DNA of 64,000 bases from RH-AL1 sp965198495. GTDB taxonomy: Bacteria; Pseudomonadota; Alphaproteobacteria; Rhizobiales; Beijerinckiaceae. Under the pieces are notes generated by a model. That model did no database searches, was not told the DNA's origin, and saw only the letters and a program-made list of their open reading frames with translations. Shown here piece by piece: positions 51,904 through 60,574 of the stretch. The first letter of the stretch is position 1, and every line of letters starts with the position of its first letter. The stretch spans positions 1,240,001-1,304,000 of the forward strand of contig CBDAPL010000001.1 in NCBI GenBank assembly GCA_965198495.1, written 5' to 3'. A program made the translations under genes and the position numbers.

Positions 51904-52164
51904 ATGAATATGAACGTCTCGCTACCGAGTGAGCTGGCCGACTTCGTGAAGGCGAAGGTCGGCACCGGCCGCTATGGCTCGTCCAGCGAGGTCGTGCGTG
52001 AAGCCCTGCGCCTGATGGAGCGGGTCGAACAGGAGAACGCGGAAAAACTCGCCTTTTTGCGGAAAGCTTGGCAGGAGGGGATCGACGGTGGCGGCGCTGA
52101 GGAACTAGACCTCGATGCGCTCAAGGCCGCAGGCCGCGCGAGACTGGCGGCCCTGAAAGCCTGA
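51904..52164 (+). CDS. parD: ParD-like ribbon-helix-helix antitoxin
   Basis: This 86-residue protein begins with the RHH strand and helices of the ParD/CC2985 group (MNMNVSLPSELADFVKAKVG, then GSSSEVVREALRLMERVEQE), followed by a toxin-binding tail (LDLDALKAAGRARLAALKA). It should bind and neutralise the ParE-like toxin encoded 4 bp downstream, and repress its own promoter as a complex. GGGGCC before ATG 51904 is a weak ribosome site. Confidence 0.9.
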   Translation: MNMNVSLPSELADFVKAKVGTGRYGSSSEVVREALRLMERVEQENAEKLAFLRKAWQEGIDGGGAEELDLDALKAAGRARLAALKA

Positions 52165-52168
52165 GTAA

Positions 52169-52477
52169 GTGGGAACACTGAAATATGCCGCTGTCGCTCG
52201 CCAAGACCTTCTCGAAATCTGGGTAGGCATCGCCCTCGATAACCCCGCCGCTGCCGATCGCGTTGTCGAACGGATCGAGGTGGCATGTGCGCGCCTTCGC
52301 AATTACTCGAACCTGGGCCGTGCGCGGCCCGAGATCGGTGACGGTGCCCGTGCTCTAGTCGTCGATCATTGGCTGGCACTCTACCAGGTCGAGCGGGAAG
52401 GCGTGCTAATCGTGCGGATTGTCGATGGCGTCCGCGATCTGGCACAAGTCCTCTGGCAACCAGAAGCAGGATTATAA
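52169..52477 (+). CDS. parE: ParE-like toxin (RelE/ParE superfamily)
   Basis: This 102-residue protein starts at GTG 52169, 4 bp after the antitoxin gene. The pattern YAAVARQDLLEIWVGIALDN, then ADRVVERIEVACARLRNYSN, GRARPEIGDGARALVVDHWL and ALYQVEREGVLIVRIVDGVRD is typical of ParE toxins, which poison DNA gyrase. It is full length. Together with parD it stabilises mobile DNA or responds to stress. Family resemblance is clear; the target is inferred. Confidence 0.9.
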   Translation: MGTLKYAAVARQDLLEIWVGIALDNPAAADRVVERIEVACARLRNYSNLGRARPEIGDGARALVVDHWLALYQVEREGVLIVRIVDGVRDLAQVLWQPEAGL

Positions 52478-52691
52478 CCCTGGCTTAAGTAGTTCCTTGG
52501 TTCGACGCGCCGCAGGCTCGTCGAGCACTGGTCACGTTCCTCCGTCCCGACGCCATCCGAACAGCAGCGCGCGCAAGGGCGCGTCACGCGCAGGGGCGCA
52601 GCGCAGCGCAGCGGAGCACCCCGCTGGGGTTGACCGATCAAGCACGCTGCTAGGCTCCTGGCCGGCGCGTAGCCTTACTCAATTGCAGCTA

Positions 52692-53120
52692 TCAGACCGA
52701 CCGATACAGCCCCAGAAACAGATCCCCGATCGCTTTGCGTGCGCGCATGGTGAGCCAACTCCGACGGCGGTTGTCGTCTCGATCCTGCCTCAGGTGACAG
52801 CGCTGACACAGCGCGGCAAGGTTCCGAGGATCGCTGTTGCTCGGGTCGTGATCGAGATGGGCGGTCGCGAGGTAGACCATTGTTGCCAGCGCGTCCTCGG
52901 CCGGGAAGGGCAGGAGCTTGCGGAGCTGCCGCCCGCGATCATCGCGCCAGGCAAGACGCTCGCTGTCCCACCATCGGCCATCGCCCAAATGGCAAATCAA
53001 CTGCCCGTGCGGCCTAGCGCAATGCTCACAACGGCCCTTGGCCCGCTCAAATCGGATCAGCGCCGACAACTGCGGCCAGTCGATCGGGGAGAAATTTCGA
53101 TGCTGGGGGCGGATCGGCAT
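52692..53120 (-). CDS. HNH endonuclease
   Basis: This 142-residue protein carries a classical HNH motif: FERAKGRCEHCARPHG (first Cys pair), TAHLDHDPSNSDPRNLAALC (His-Asn) and QRCHLRQDRDDN (second Cys pair and last His). Such proteins occur in phages and mobile elements and nick or cut DNA. Its ATG overlaps the stop of the broken recombinase gene by one base (TAATG), so it was the second gene of that operon. About 210 bp between it and the ParE gene hold nothing clear. Confidence 0.88.
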   Translation of the reverse strand: MPIRPQHRNFSPIDWPQLSALIRFERAKGRCEHCARPHGQLICHLGDGRWWDSERLAWRDDRGRQLRKLLPFPAEDALATMVYLATAHLDHDPSNSDPRNLAALCQRCHLRQDRDDNRRRSWLTMRARKAIGDLFLGLYRSV

Positions 53121-53608
53121 TAGCTCATCCTCGCCACTTGCAGCCGTGAGATCGTCGCGGCGCTGACATTGTAGCTCCGGCCAATGTCGGCCAGCGTCTC
53201 TTCGCCCTTCTCGTATCGGGCCACGGCTTCGCGCTTCTGGTGATCTGTGAGCTTGAAGGGGCGACCGAGGCTTTGCCCCCGCGCCTTGGCACGGGCGCGG
53301 CCCTCGCCGGTGCGGGTGCGGATCAGCTCGCGCTCGAATTCGGCCAAGCCACCCAACACCGTGAGCATAAGCCGGCCGTGAGCGGTCGTGGTATCAGCCC
53401 ACACGTCCGCAAGCGACCGAAACCCAGCCCCTTGTTTCGTGATCGCTGCCAAGGTGTTGAGCAAGTCTCGCGTGCTGCGCGCGAGGCGATCGAGGCGCGT
53501 CACCATCAGCACGTCGCCGGCTTCGAGAGTAGCGAGCGCACGGCGGAGTTGCGCGCGGTCAGTCTTGGCGCCGCTAGCCACTTCACGAAAGACCTTAGCC
53601 GCCCCCGC
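53120..53608 (-). pseudogene. Serine recombinase (resolvase) cut by an IS6 element
   Basis: The ORF from 53581 encodes the resolvase core from the second third on: REVASGAKTDRAQLRRALA, DVLMVTRLDRLARSTRDLLN, RLMLTVLGGLAEFERELIRT and a C-terminal HTH (TLADIGRSYNVSAATISRLQ). The frame stays open and homologous back to the IS6 border (GAAKVFREV), but the N-terminal 30-40 residues with the catalytic Ser (YARVSTDGQ) are gone. The truncated product cannot recombine. The broken recombinase at 55627 is a relative. Confidence 0.8.
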
Positions 53609-54402
53609 GGCATTGTCACGACAACGGCGGTTCAGGGTAAGCTCGATCTCGATGCCGATCTCCTACGCTCGCCACCGCTTCCCGCCCCGTGGTCATCCAG
53701 CATGCCATCTGGCTGTATCTCAGATTCACCTTGAGCTATCGCGACGTCGAGGAACTCTTGGCCGAGCGAGGGCTCGATATCTCCTACGAAACGGTCCGCC
53801 GCTGGGTCACCAAGTTCGGGCCGCTTCTTGCCCGCGAACTGCGGGCTCGGCGACCTCGTCCAACCTCTCGATGGCACCTGGACGAAATGGTCGTGACGAT
53901 CGCAGGCAGACGCTTCTGGCTATGGCGTGCTGTCGACAGCGAGGGCGAGGTTCTCGACGTGCTGGTGCAATCGAGGCGAGACACCACGGCTGCGATCCGT
54001 CTCATGCGCAAGCTGCTGCGCAAACAGGGCTTCGCGCCTGAGATCATCGTGACCGACAAGCTCAGGTCCTATGGTGCTGCGCGCGAGCAGCTCCGGCTTC
54101 GGGCGTGCCATGAGCAAGGCTTGCGGAAGAACAACCGGGCCGAGAACTCGCATCAGCCGGTCAGGCGACGCGAGCGCAAGATGCAGCGGTTCAAATCGCC
54201 GGGATCGGCGCAGCGTTTCTTGTCCGTCCACGCCGCCGTCCACTACACCTTCAACGTCGAACGCCATCTCATCTCACGAAGAACTCTGAAGCCGTTCCGA
54301 GCCGCGGCCATGGAGTCGTGGCGCCAGGCCGGCGGCATCGCAGCTTGAGATCGTTCGGGACCTGCCCAGTTTGCGACTGCCGATCGTCGCCGTGACAGTG
54401 CC
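53609..54402 (+). mobile_element. IS6-family insertion sequence
   Basis: The ends are imperfect inverted repeats: GGCATTGTCACGACAACG at 53609-53626 and, inverted, GGCACTGTCACGGCGACG at 54385-54402 (15 of 18 equal). The 794-bp element holds one transposase gene. The flanking octamers (GCCCCCGC and CGAGCGAC) differ, so no target duplication remains. Both neighbours are cut genes of different families, which suggests an IS6-mediated deletion or cointegrate event. Confidence 0.8.
53689..54348 (+). CDS. IS6-family transposase (N-terminal frame uncertain)
   Basis: This 219-residue frame holds the IS6 DDE core: IWLYLRFTLSYRDVEELLAE, RGLDISYETVRRWVTKFGP, then WHLDEMVVTIAG (first Asp), IIVTDKLRSYGAA (second Asp) and RRRERKMQRFKSPGSAQRF (Glu region). 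The natural start is ATG 53652 (MPISYARHRFPP), but a run CCCC where CCC is expected puts it one base out of frame. Translation could begin at GTG 53689 and miss about 12 residues, or the gene is frameshifted. All catalytic residues are intact. Confidence 0.82.
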   Translation: MVIQHAIWLYLRFTLSYRDVEELLAERGLDISYETVRRWVTKFGPLLARELRARRPRPTSRWHLDEMVVTIAGRRFWLWRAVDSEGEVLDVLVQSRRDTTAAIRLMRKLLRKQGFAPEIIVTDKLRSYGAAREQLRLRACHEQGLRKNNRAENSHQPVRRRERKMQRFKSPGSAQRFLSVHAAVHYTFNVERHLISRRTLKPFRAAAMESWRQAGGIAA

Positions 54403-55229
54403 CGAGCGACGCCTTCCTCGATGCCGTGCGCAAGTCGATGCGCGCGATAAGGTCGGCGCTCGGCGCGACGAAGATCGATCCGGACGTGCTCACCTCCGCG
54501 GAGAGGCTCCAGTACGAAGGATATCTTCGTCGCGAGCAGACCAACGCCGACATCATGGCGCTCGCCAGGCAGGGCGTCTCGATCAAGCGGATCGTCCGCG
54601 AGACCGGTCATAGCCTCCGCCTCGTGCGCCAGGTCGTCCGAGGCCAGAGGACTGATGTATTCCGTATCCGACAGAGCTCGCTCGAAGCCTATCTGCCCTG
54701 GCTCGACGCCCAGTGGGACAGCGGGTGCCGTAAGGGCGCCGAGCTATGGCGCCGCCTGCGCGACCGCGGCTTTGGCGGCTCGGAGCGCGTCGTACAGAAA
54801 TGGGTGACACGCCGCCGCCGTGCGGAGTCGGTGACCGATCATCAGATGCGGAAAGTGCCGTCAGCCCCGACCATAGCGCGGCTGCTAACAATGGCGCGCG
54901 ATCATCTGAGCAAGGCCGAGAGCGTCACCGTTGCCGCGATCGAGACCGGCGTCATCGCCCTTATGGAAGCTCGCACACTCGTCGAGCGCTTCCACACCAT
55001 AATCCGAACGAAGGTCGGGACGGACCTCGATGCCTGGTTCGCCGACGCTGGCCCAAGCCTGCTCGATTCCTTCGCTGCCGGCATCACCAAGGCCAAGACG
55101 GCCGTCCGCGCCGCCATCGTCGAGCCGTGGTCGAACGGACAGATCAACAAGCTGAAGATGGTCAAGCGTCAGATGTACGGCCGGGCGAAAGTCGATCTGC
55201 TGGAGGCAAGGCTGATCGGCGCGGCATGA
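54403..55229 (+). pseudogene. ISL3-family transposase, 5' end removed by IS6
   Basis: The frame is open from the IS6 border and reads KSMRAIRSALGATKIDPDVL, LRREQTNADIMALARQGVSI, KRIVRETGHSLRLVRQVVRG, then LWRRLRDRGFGGSERVVQKW and at the end EPWSNGQINKLKMVKRQMYG. The last block is the signature of ISL3 transposases. The zinc-binding N-terminus and the first catalytic Asp region are lost. After the stop, 55260-55330 holds small inverted repeats (GATAA...TTATC, GCAGA...TCTGC) that may be its right end. Confidence 0.75.
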
Positions 55230-55333
55230 GGAGGGGCGGCCCATCATCGAGATTGCGTCAGACCCGAAGGCTGACCCCACCGACATCGGCTTTCTGATAA
55301 TCTTTGCAGAAAGTTATCTGCACCGAAGTAGGG

Positions 55334-55630
55334 TCATTGTTGGGAGCCGATCGGGGTCGAAACACGAAGCCGATCCACACTTTGCGTCGCGCTTTTGGCG
55401 GCGAGCGGAAGCTTGCGATTATGCGCGATCATCTTGCCGCGCTGCGATGATCCCTTGCCCATGGGGCCATGCGCCAGCGCTTCGTCGAGGTCTTCCGTCC
55501 GGTACTCCGTCGCCGGCCGGCCGTCGCGGAAATTGACCGTGTAAGCGCCCGGCACCTCGCGCAGCACGATCTGGCGCTGCCGGAGAAGTTCGGTCGCTTC
55601 TTGGATGCTAGGCGGTGCGTTGCCCGTCAT
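55334..55630 (-). CDS. Small hypothetical protein following a recombinase gene
   Basis: This 98-residue protein (MTGNAPPSIQEATELLRQRQ, IVLREVPGAYTVNFRDGRPA, then EYRTEDLDEALAHGPMGKGS) has a strand-rich middle and a basic tail. Its ATG overlaps the stop of the serine recombinase by 4 bp, so the two were an operon. No family name comes to mind; small proteins of this size often follow resolvases on alphaproteobacterial plasmids. Confidence 0.6.
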   Translation of the reverse strand: MTGNAPPSIQEATELLRQRQIVLREVPGAYTVNFRDGRPATEYRTEDLDEALAHGPMGKGSSQRGKMIAHNRKLPLAAKSATQSVDRLRVSTPIGSQQ

Positions 55631-56165
55631 GGTGCGGGCAACCTGGTGATGGTGCTGGGAGATACATTCAGCGTCGAGGCGATCCAGCTCTTAGGTTTGC
55701 CGTCGTCGATCCATGCGCGCGCCTGGCGGCGCTGCTCCGGGGTCAGCTTGTGCTTCGGTCCCATCTTGACGCCGCGCGCGACGGCGTGGGCGCGGCCCTC
55801 GCTGGTGCGGGCCTTGATCAGGTCGCGCTCGAATTCCGCCAGGCCGCCGATCACCGTCAACATGAGACGGCCCTGCGGCGACGTGGTGTTGGCCCACTCG
55901 TCGGCAAGGGACTTAAACTCGGCCTCGCGCTCATTCACTTCCGCCAGAGTGCGCAGCAAGTCGAGCGTCGAGCGCGCGAGCCGGTCGAGGCGCGTCACCA
56001 TCAGCATGTCGCCGGGCGCATGTGGGCAAGGGCGTTGCGCAGGCCCTTGCGGTCGCTCTTGGCCCCGCTGGCAACCTCACGAAAGACCCTCTCCGCGCCG
56101 GCCGCTGTCAGCTGCTTGATCTGTGGCTCAAGGTCTTGGCCATCGGTCGAGACGCGCGCATAGCC
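55627..56165 (-). pseudogene. Serine recombinase (resolvase) with one frameshift
   Basis: Upstream frame (to about 56165): GYARVSTDGQDLEPQIKQLT, then AGAERVFREVASGAKSDRKG and LRNALAHMRP, with catalytic Ser in ARVS. One base is missing near 56019 (CGCCCGGCGAC where CGCCCCGGCGAC is expected), and the next frame continues MLMVTRLDRLARSTLDLLRT, RLMLTVIGGLAEFERDLIKA and an HTH (SWIASTLNVSPSTITRLPAP). Everything else is intact. A true pseudogene, a sequencing error or a slippage site are all possible. Confidence 0.75.
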
Positions 56166-56271
56166 GTAGACGGCCGGCCGCCGCGCGTCGGCCCTGTTCG
56201 CCTGCTGCGGCCGGACAGGGCCTTAGCGGCCTGTTTCCGGGTCGGCGCGGCGGGCTTGCGGCGCTGCGCTG

Positions 56272-56530
56272 TCACTGCTGCGATTCCTCGATCGCTGCGG
56301 TGATGACGGCAAGCAATGGCTCCAGGTCTCGATGCACCGTGTCCCACAGGTCGTTTTCGACCACGTTCTCGTAGTTTTGCCGGAAGACGTTGCCGATCCC
56401 CATGATCTTCTTCCACGGCAGAGCGGCATGCGCCTCACGGAAGCCGGCAACCGCCGCGCCGGCTCGGAGATGATCTCAAGGGCGCGCGTGGTGGCGTAGA
56501 ATTGCTGGCGCGAAGCAATGATGTTTCCAG
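56272..56530 (-). pseudogene. HepT-like (DUF86) toxin remnant
   Basis: The minus strand reads RQQFYATTRALEIISEPARR, then after a frameshift GFREAHAALPWKKIMGIGNV with FRQNYENVVENDLWDTVHRD and LEPLLAVITAAIEESQQ and stop. RALEIISEP...LPWKKIMGIGN...W..V..DL..L is the HepT/DUF86 pattern. The catalytic Arg-x4-6-His region is GNVFRQNYE, with Gln where the His of the motif is expected. The N-terminal part and the MntA-like partner gene are missing. It is a dead toxin or defence remnant next to Shedu. Confidence 0.6.
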
Positions 56531-56597
56531 TGTGCAAAAGGATTGCGCAAAAGGAAAGCACAACGATATCAACGAGCTTTTTCGATTGCGCAATTCT

Positions 56598-57401
56598 TCA
56601 TTTGTCCCTCACGCGCACTAGAGGAGCAGCATAAGTTAAGGTCTCTATAGACTTGCCGTTGATGAGGCGATAGTGATTTGAGCGCGGCCCGTTCTTTAAT
56701 TTTTCATGCAGCGCCTTACTTACGCGTAGCCGTGTCGGCTCAACCCATGAATATAACGCCGGATCCGTGATGTCGTCGGTCACTATGTCTATATATTGAT
56801 TTCTTCTTACGCCGATCGCGAGTGGATACCTGTACTCAACATTTTCTGCCAAACTATCGAACGTAATGATTTTAAAGTCGTCGGTTTCAGTTGCTCTAAT
56901 GAGGCGCCGCCGATCTTCATTTCCTTTATATTCTCCCCTCCGCCCATAAACTAGAACATACTTGTTAAATGTCGGATTTCTCGCCATATGTTCAGGCACT
57001 TGAATGGCGCTGACGCTCGACAGAAAAGTACCTTTGTTCTGATCGGACAAAAACCAGGCTTTCCATTGATTTATTTGCTGCAATGCATGATTAAAATCTG
57101 AATGAAATTCATTCGAACTTTGCCTAAAAAACTTTGACGACGGCTTCTCTATTTCAATGAAAACAGCATTCCAGTCATCTGAGCTTTTAGAGAAAAAGAA
57201 AAAGTCCGTTTTATAGTCTGCGCCAAAGGAAAGCTTTCGCAACACAAGGCCTTGACCCACGCCGTGATTTTGAACGAACTCCCTCGGTATAAATTTAGTG
57301 TGGTCTTCTAAAAACTTTTGGTAAATCTGCTCTTTCTCTTTTTTATTAATAAGATCAAGAAAATCTGATTTCTCTTTTCCTGCACTCAAATCTCCCTCCA
57401 A
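56598..57401 (-). CDS. sduA: Shedu anti-phage defence protein (SduA, DUF4263)
   Basis: This 267-residue protein shows the Shedu nuclease domain (PD-(D/E)XK type): Asp66 in ADYKTDFFFF, Glu83/Glu85/Lys86 in AVFIEIEKPSSKFF, then HALQQINQWKAWF with the conserved Gln, and the late YVLVYGRRGEYKGNEDRRRL block with DFKIITFDSL. Shedu is a single-gene system in which SduA cuts DNA of invading phages; family members differ in their N-terminal part, which is short here. It is visibly AT-richer than all neighbours. It starts 4 bp after the integrase gene on the same strand, so it may be expressed with that integrase. Confidence 0.85.
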   Translation of the reverse strand: MEGDLSAGKEKSDFLDLINKKEKEQIYQKFLEDHTKFIPREFVQNHGVGQGLVLRKLSFGADYKTDFFFFSKSSDDWNAVFIEIEKPSSKFFRQSSNEFHSDFNHALQQINQWKAWFLSDQNKGTFLSSVSAIQVPEHMARNPTFNKYVLVYGRRGEYKGNEDRRRLIRATETDDFKIITFDSLAENVEYRYPLAIGVRRNQYIDIVTDDITDPALYSWVEPTRLRVSKALHEKLKNGPRSNHYRLINGKSIETLTYAAPLVRVRDK

Positions 57402-57405
57402 CTAC

Positions 57406-58365
57406 TTAGATGGCCACGCGCTCGACCTCGTCGAGGGTCAGCTCGTCGTGCCGACGGTCATATAGCTGCGTCGTCCGCGTGCTCGCATGATTTGCCATGG
57501 CGGCGGCCTTCTCAAGCGTTCCGCCGTTCTTGAGATAAGCTGTGATCCCAGTTGCCCGAAACGTATGATTGCCGATCTTGGTCTCGATACCGGCCGCCTC
57601 GGCGCGGCGACGGATGATCGCGTGGGCGTCGCGCTGGATCAGCGGCGTGTCGGTCAGCTCCCCGCCGTTGCGCCGACCAATCGTCCGAAACAGCATCCCC
57701 TTCGGCTCGGCCGCCAGGCCGCAGCCGTCGATGTAGGCGGCAAGGTATGCCTCAAGGTTATGATGGCAGGGCATCTCGTGCCGCTTGCCGCCTTTCTCGT
57801 GCAGGCGCACCCATAACCGGCGATTCTGGGTGAATACGTCCTCGACCTTCATGCCGACGGCCGCGCCGATCCGGGCGAAGGAATAGACCATCAGGCCGAT
57901 CAACGCCCGGTCGCGCAGCCCGATCGGCTCGGACACGTCGATGCGGTCGATCAGCTGCCGGGCCTCGACGGGATCAAGCACCGGCGTCTTGCCTGACTTG
58001 GCCGAGTGCTTCGGCCCACGCACGGCTGTCGCCGGATTGAACGGCAGGACGCCGCCCGTCGCCAGCCAGTCGAACAGCTGGCGGATGGCGGCAAGGCTCT
58101 GCTTCGTCGAGGGGGCCGACTGGCGACGGCAGAGGTCTTCGACATAGGCCGCGACGTGGATCGAGGCGACGTCGGCGATCGAGCCGATGCCGGCCGCCTC
58201 AAGCCAGGCGAGGAAGTCGCCCACGGCGCGAGTGTAGGCGCGGCGCGTGTTCGGGTTTCTGATTTGCGCGGTGAAGAATTCAAGGAAGCGATAGGCCGCG
58301 CGGTCGCCGCTAGCGGCTATCAGCGTAGGGACGGTTTGACGGGTGTATGTGGCGAGGCTGGCCAT
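57406..58365 (-). CDS. XerC/D-like tyrosine recombinase
   Basis: This 319-residue recombinase has an N-terminal SAM-like domain (YRFLEFFTAQIRNPNTRRAY) and a full catalytic set: Arg165 (VYSFARIGAAVGM), Lys191 (LHEKGGKRHEMP), His267 and Arg270 (NHTFRATGITAYL), His293 (MANHASTRTTQ) and Tyr302 (LYDRRHDELT). HEKGGKRHEMPCHH and MANHASTRTTQLYDRR mark the group of plasmid/transposon integrases common in Methylobacterium and related genera. It lies 5 bp after the MltR-domain gene and 4 bp before Shedu, all on one strand. Confidence 0.92.
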   Translation of the reverse strand: MASLATYTRQTVPTLIAASGDRAAYRFLEFFTAQIRNPNTRRAYTRAVGDFLAWLEAAGIGSIADVASIHVAAYVEDLCRRQSAPSTKQSLAAIRQLFDWLATGGVLPFNPATAVRGPKHSAKSGKTPVLDPVEARQLIDRIDVSEPIGLRDRALIGLMVYSFARIGAAVGMKVEDVFTQNRRLWVRLHEKGGKRHEMPCHHNLEAYLAAYIDGCGLAAEPKGMLFRTIGRRNGGELTDTPLIQRDAHAIIRRRAEAAGIETKIGNHTFRATGITAYLKNGGTLEKAAAMANHASTRTTQLYDRRHDELTLDEVERVAI

Positions 58366-58370
58366 GGACG

Positions 58371-59272
58371 TTAGGTCCGCCAGTTTGCCGGGCCACGCCG
58401 TTGCTGGGCAACGTAGTGCGGTCGGTTCGTGAGGTTGAGAATAAGGCTCAGCGCTGCGCTGGAAAACTGACCACGCGCACCAACCGTAACGTCGCCATAG
58501 TCCTTAGCGGCCATATCCAGCTGAGCGCAAAGCGTAGCGATCTTCTCATCGTCAAACGAGACATGCACCTGGTGAGCAAATCGGTTGCGGACCTGGCGCA
58601 GCCGATCAGCTTCTTGCTTCTCCCGCGCATTTATTAGCCCCAGAGCAAACGCTGCAGCGCTTCGAGTCGCGAAAGTGCCGAGCGGCGCCCTGTCGCCTTC
58701 GACAAGGGAAACGCCAGTCTTCCCCTCGATCATGAAGGCCAACAGCGTCCGCCGCAGCAGCTCGTCGATAAAGCTGGTGGCGATCAGGACCATGCCGCGA
58801 TCGGACTCTTCGTTAAGCTTTGGAAGGAAGGACGCGAATTCGGCCAGATGCGGATGGGTCTCCTCGATGGGACGACGCGGGGGCTGCTGAGTCATTCCTT
58901 CCTTGCGGCTGCGGCCTTCTTCGATAGCTTTGGCCTTATCAATCAGCCGCTCAACCTCGGCCACGTTGGCAGCTTCGGCTTCGATGTCGCCGACCTTCAA
59001 GCGAACCTTGCGGCCGAACCGGGCCTGTATCCAGGCGCCACAGATCCCGGCCAGGGGGGGGGGGCGGCGATAGTGCCCCAATGCTTGATAGCGAATGCGG
59101 CTAACGGGTAGCCGATGGCGTCGACAGCATCGAAGGCCATGCCGCGCTGACTGTACTCGATGCCGGCGGAACGAAGCTGGGCGGTCACGGTACGCAGCTC
59201 GGCTTGGAATTCCGCCGAAGGCACTTCCGGGTCGTCGTGCGCCCGGTCCAATTCAAGGATGATGTCGTGCAT
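58371..59272 (-). pseudogene. MltR-domain protein split at a C11 tract
   Basis: The N-terminal part starts at ATG 59272 (MHDIILELDRAHDDPEVPSA; GAGGT lies 7 nt before) and runs to a run of 11 C on the minus strand, after IKHWGTIA. The next part, in another frame, reads LAGICGAWIQARFGRKVRLK, VGDIEAEAANVAEVERLIDK and a MltR domain (FASFLPKLNEESDRGMVLIA, PLGTFATRSAAAFALGLINA, QVRNRFAHQV). With 12 or 9 C the whole is one frame of 301 codons. MltR-like domains are known from the mannitol operon repressor; the function here is unknown. It is either phase-variable, broken or misread at the tract. Confidence 0.65.
59054..59064. repeat. G11 (plus strand) homopolymer tract inside a gene
   Basis: A run of 11 G exactly where the reading frame of the MltR-domain gene breaks. 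One added base restores the frame and 902 bp become 903, a whole number of codons. Confidence 0.85.
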
Positions 59273-59424
59273 GCCGTACCTCTGATAAAGGACATTATCA
59301 GGGGTGAGAAACATTGAATAGGTTCATGCTGAAATATGTTTATGATACGCGTTGACAACACGTATATATGATGTATGTATGTGGAACCGAGCGACGACGC
59401 CCGGCGGCACAAAGGACCTCAGTT

Positions 59425-59955
59425 ATGAATGACTTCGATACGATCGCCGTTTTCACGGCGCGCAGCCCCGCCCGCGTCCTCGCCGAGGGCGGCTCTCAGG
59501 CGTGGGTCATGAACCCAACGAATGCCCGCCCCGCCAAGTGGCTTGTCGCCACCCAAAACGCTCACAATCCAGACAACGATTTTTCCGATGCGACAGAGCC
59601 GCACGGGTCGGGGTTCCTCGTCGGAAAGATTTCGGGGATCGTGCCTTGCAGCGAAGACGACGAAAAGGGCCGGTGGATGATCCAGATTAGTGAGTTCGCG
59701 CGCATCGAAATGCCGAAACTATGGAAGTGGCGCAATCCGGTGAAGTACACGACGCTCGCGGATTTGGGCATCAAGCTTGAAGACCTCAAATTCGAGCCGA
59801 TGCCCCCCTTAGCCTCAGAGACCACGCCCACCACGCCCACCGAGACGCCGGTAAAGTGGCCGCCGGCCACTCTGTCGATCGCGGAGGCTAAGCGAGCTCT
59901 CGCCGCTACGTTCGGAGTCAAACCTGAGGCCGTCGAGATTTCGATCCGAGGCTAA
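59425..59955 (+). CDS. Hypothetical protein
   Basis: This protein of 176 residues starts at ATG 59425 (MNDFDTIAVFTARSPARVLA), preceded by AAGGACC; an upstream in-frame start adds 19 unlikely residues. It has a QAWVMNPTNARPAKWLVATQ block, a strand-rich middle (GSGFLVGKISGIVPCSEDDE, RWMIQISEFARIEMPKLWKW), a Thr/Pro linker (TTPTTPTETPVKWPP) and a short C-terminal helix domain (LSIAEAKRALAATFGVKPEA). No family is recognised. It is followed after 41 bp by another hypothetical gene on the same strand. Confidence 0.65.
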   Translation: MNDFDTIAVFTARSPARVLAEGGSQAWVMNPTNARPAKWLVATQNAHNPDNDFSDATEPHGSGFLVGKISGIVPCSEDDEKGRWMIQISEFARIEMPKLWKWRNPVKYTTLADLGIKLEDLKFEPMPPLASETTPTTPTETPVKWPPATLSIAEAKRALAATFGVKPEAVEISIRG

Positions 59956-59996
59956 CTAAATCGCGGCAGGCCAACCTAACTCCAGGAGAGATACTC

Positions 59997-60475
59997 ATGT
60001 CCCCCTCTGGCGCATCCGTAAAAGCCATTGATGTAAACAGTTTAAAGACTGCCGACGAAGCCCGGACCCTGATGGCCAACGCCAAAAGGCTAGGGCGCGA
60101 TGACATAGTACAAGCCGCCTTTCGGCGCGTATGCCAACTCGAGGGACGCGCTCACGACGACCCGGTCGTTGTCCAGTTTTGGTGTGCGCTCGCCGCCGTG
60201 GAGGAGGTCCTTCGATTGAAACATGGCAAGGCTCTGAAGGCGGCCTACACAAGACGCAAGGTAGCTGCGGTAGGGGAAGTGGCATGCCTAACGGGTTGGG
60301 CTCTCAAGAAGCACGAAACGGAAGGATTCAAGATGTCGTCGAGGCTGGCCTCGGCGATCAGACCGGGGAATATGTTGTTGTGCAAAACCCCGACCGCTTT
60401 CCGGCTGACGCTGTAGCCGCTGCCAGAAAACGGCTCTCCGTTCATGGCGTGCTAGCCGCGACGGCTGTTGCATAA
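59997..60475 (+). pseudogene. Hypothetical protein gene with a late frameshift
   Basis: From ATG 59997 (AGGAGAG 7 nt before) the frame reads VNSLKTADEARTLMANAKRL, DIVQAAFRRVCQLEGRAHDD, then VEEVLRLKHGKALKAAYTRR and WALKKHETEGFKM. Near 60330 the likely coding frame shifts to VVEAGLGDQTGEYVVVQNPD with RFPADAVAAARKRL, ending at 60475; the original frame stops at 60416. The pattern (helical N-terminus, KVxxVGEVACLT, LGDQTGEYVVV) looks like a small conserved protein of unknown function. A single indel has damaged its last third, or the data have an error. Confidence 0.6.
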
Positions 60476-60574
60476 GTCTTGAGTTATGCACGTACCGCAC
60501 CGATCGATCCGATCCGAGCAGGATTGATGCCTTGTGGAGGCGGGGTTTGGCTGCTGGAATTGATACCAGCTGAG

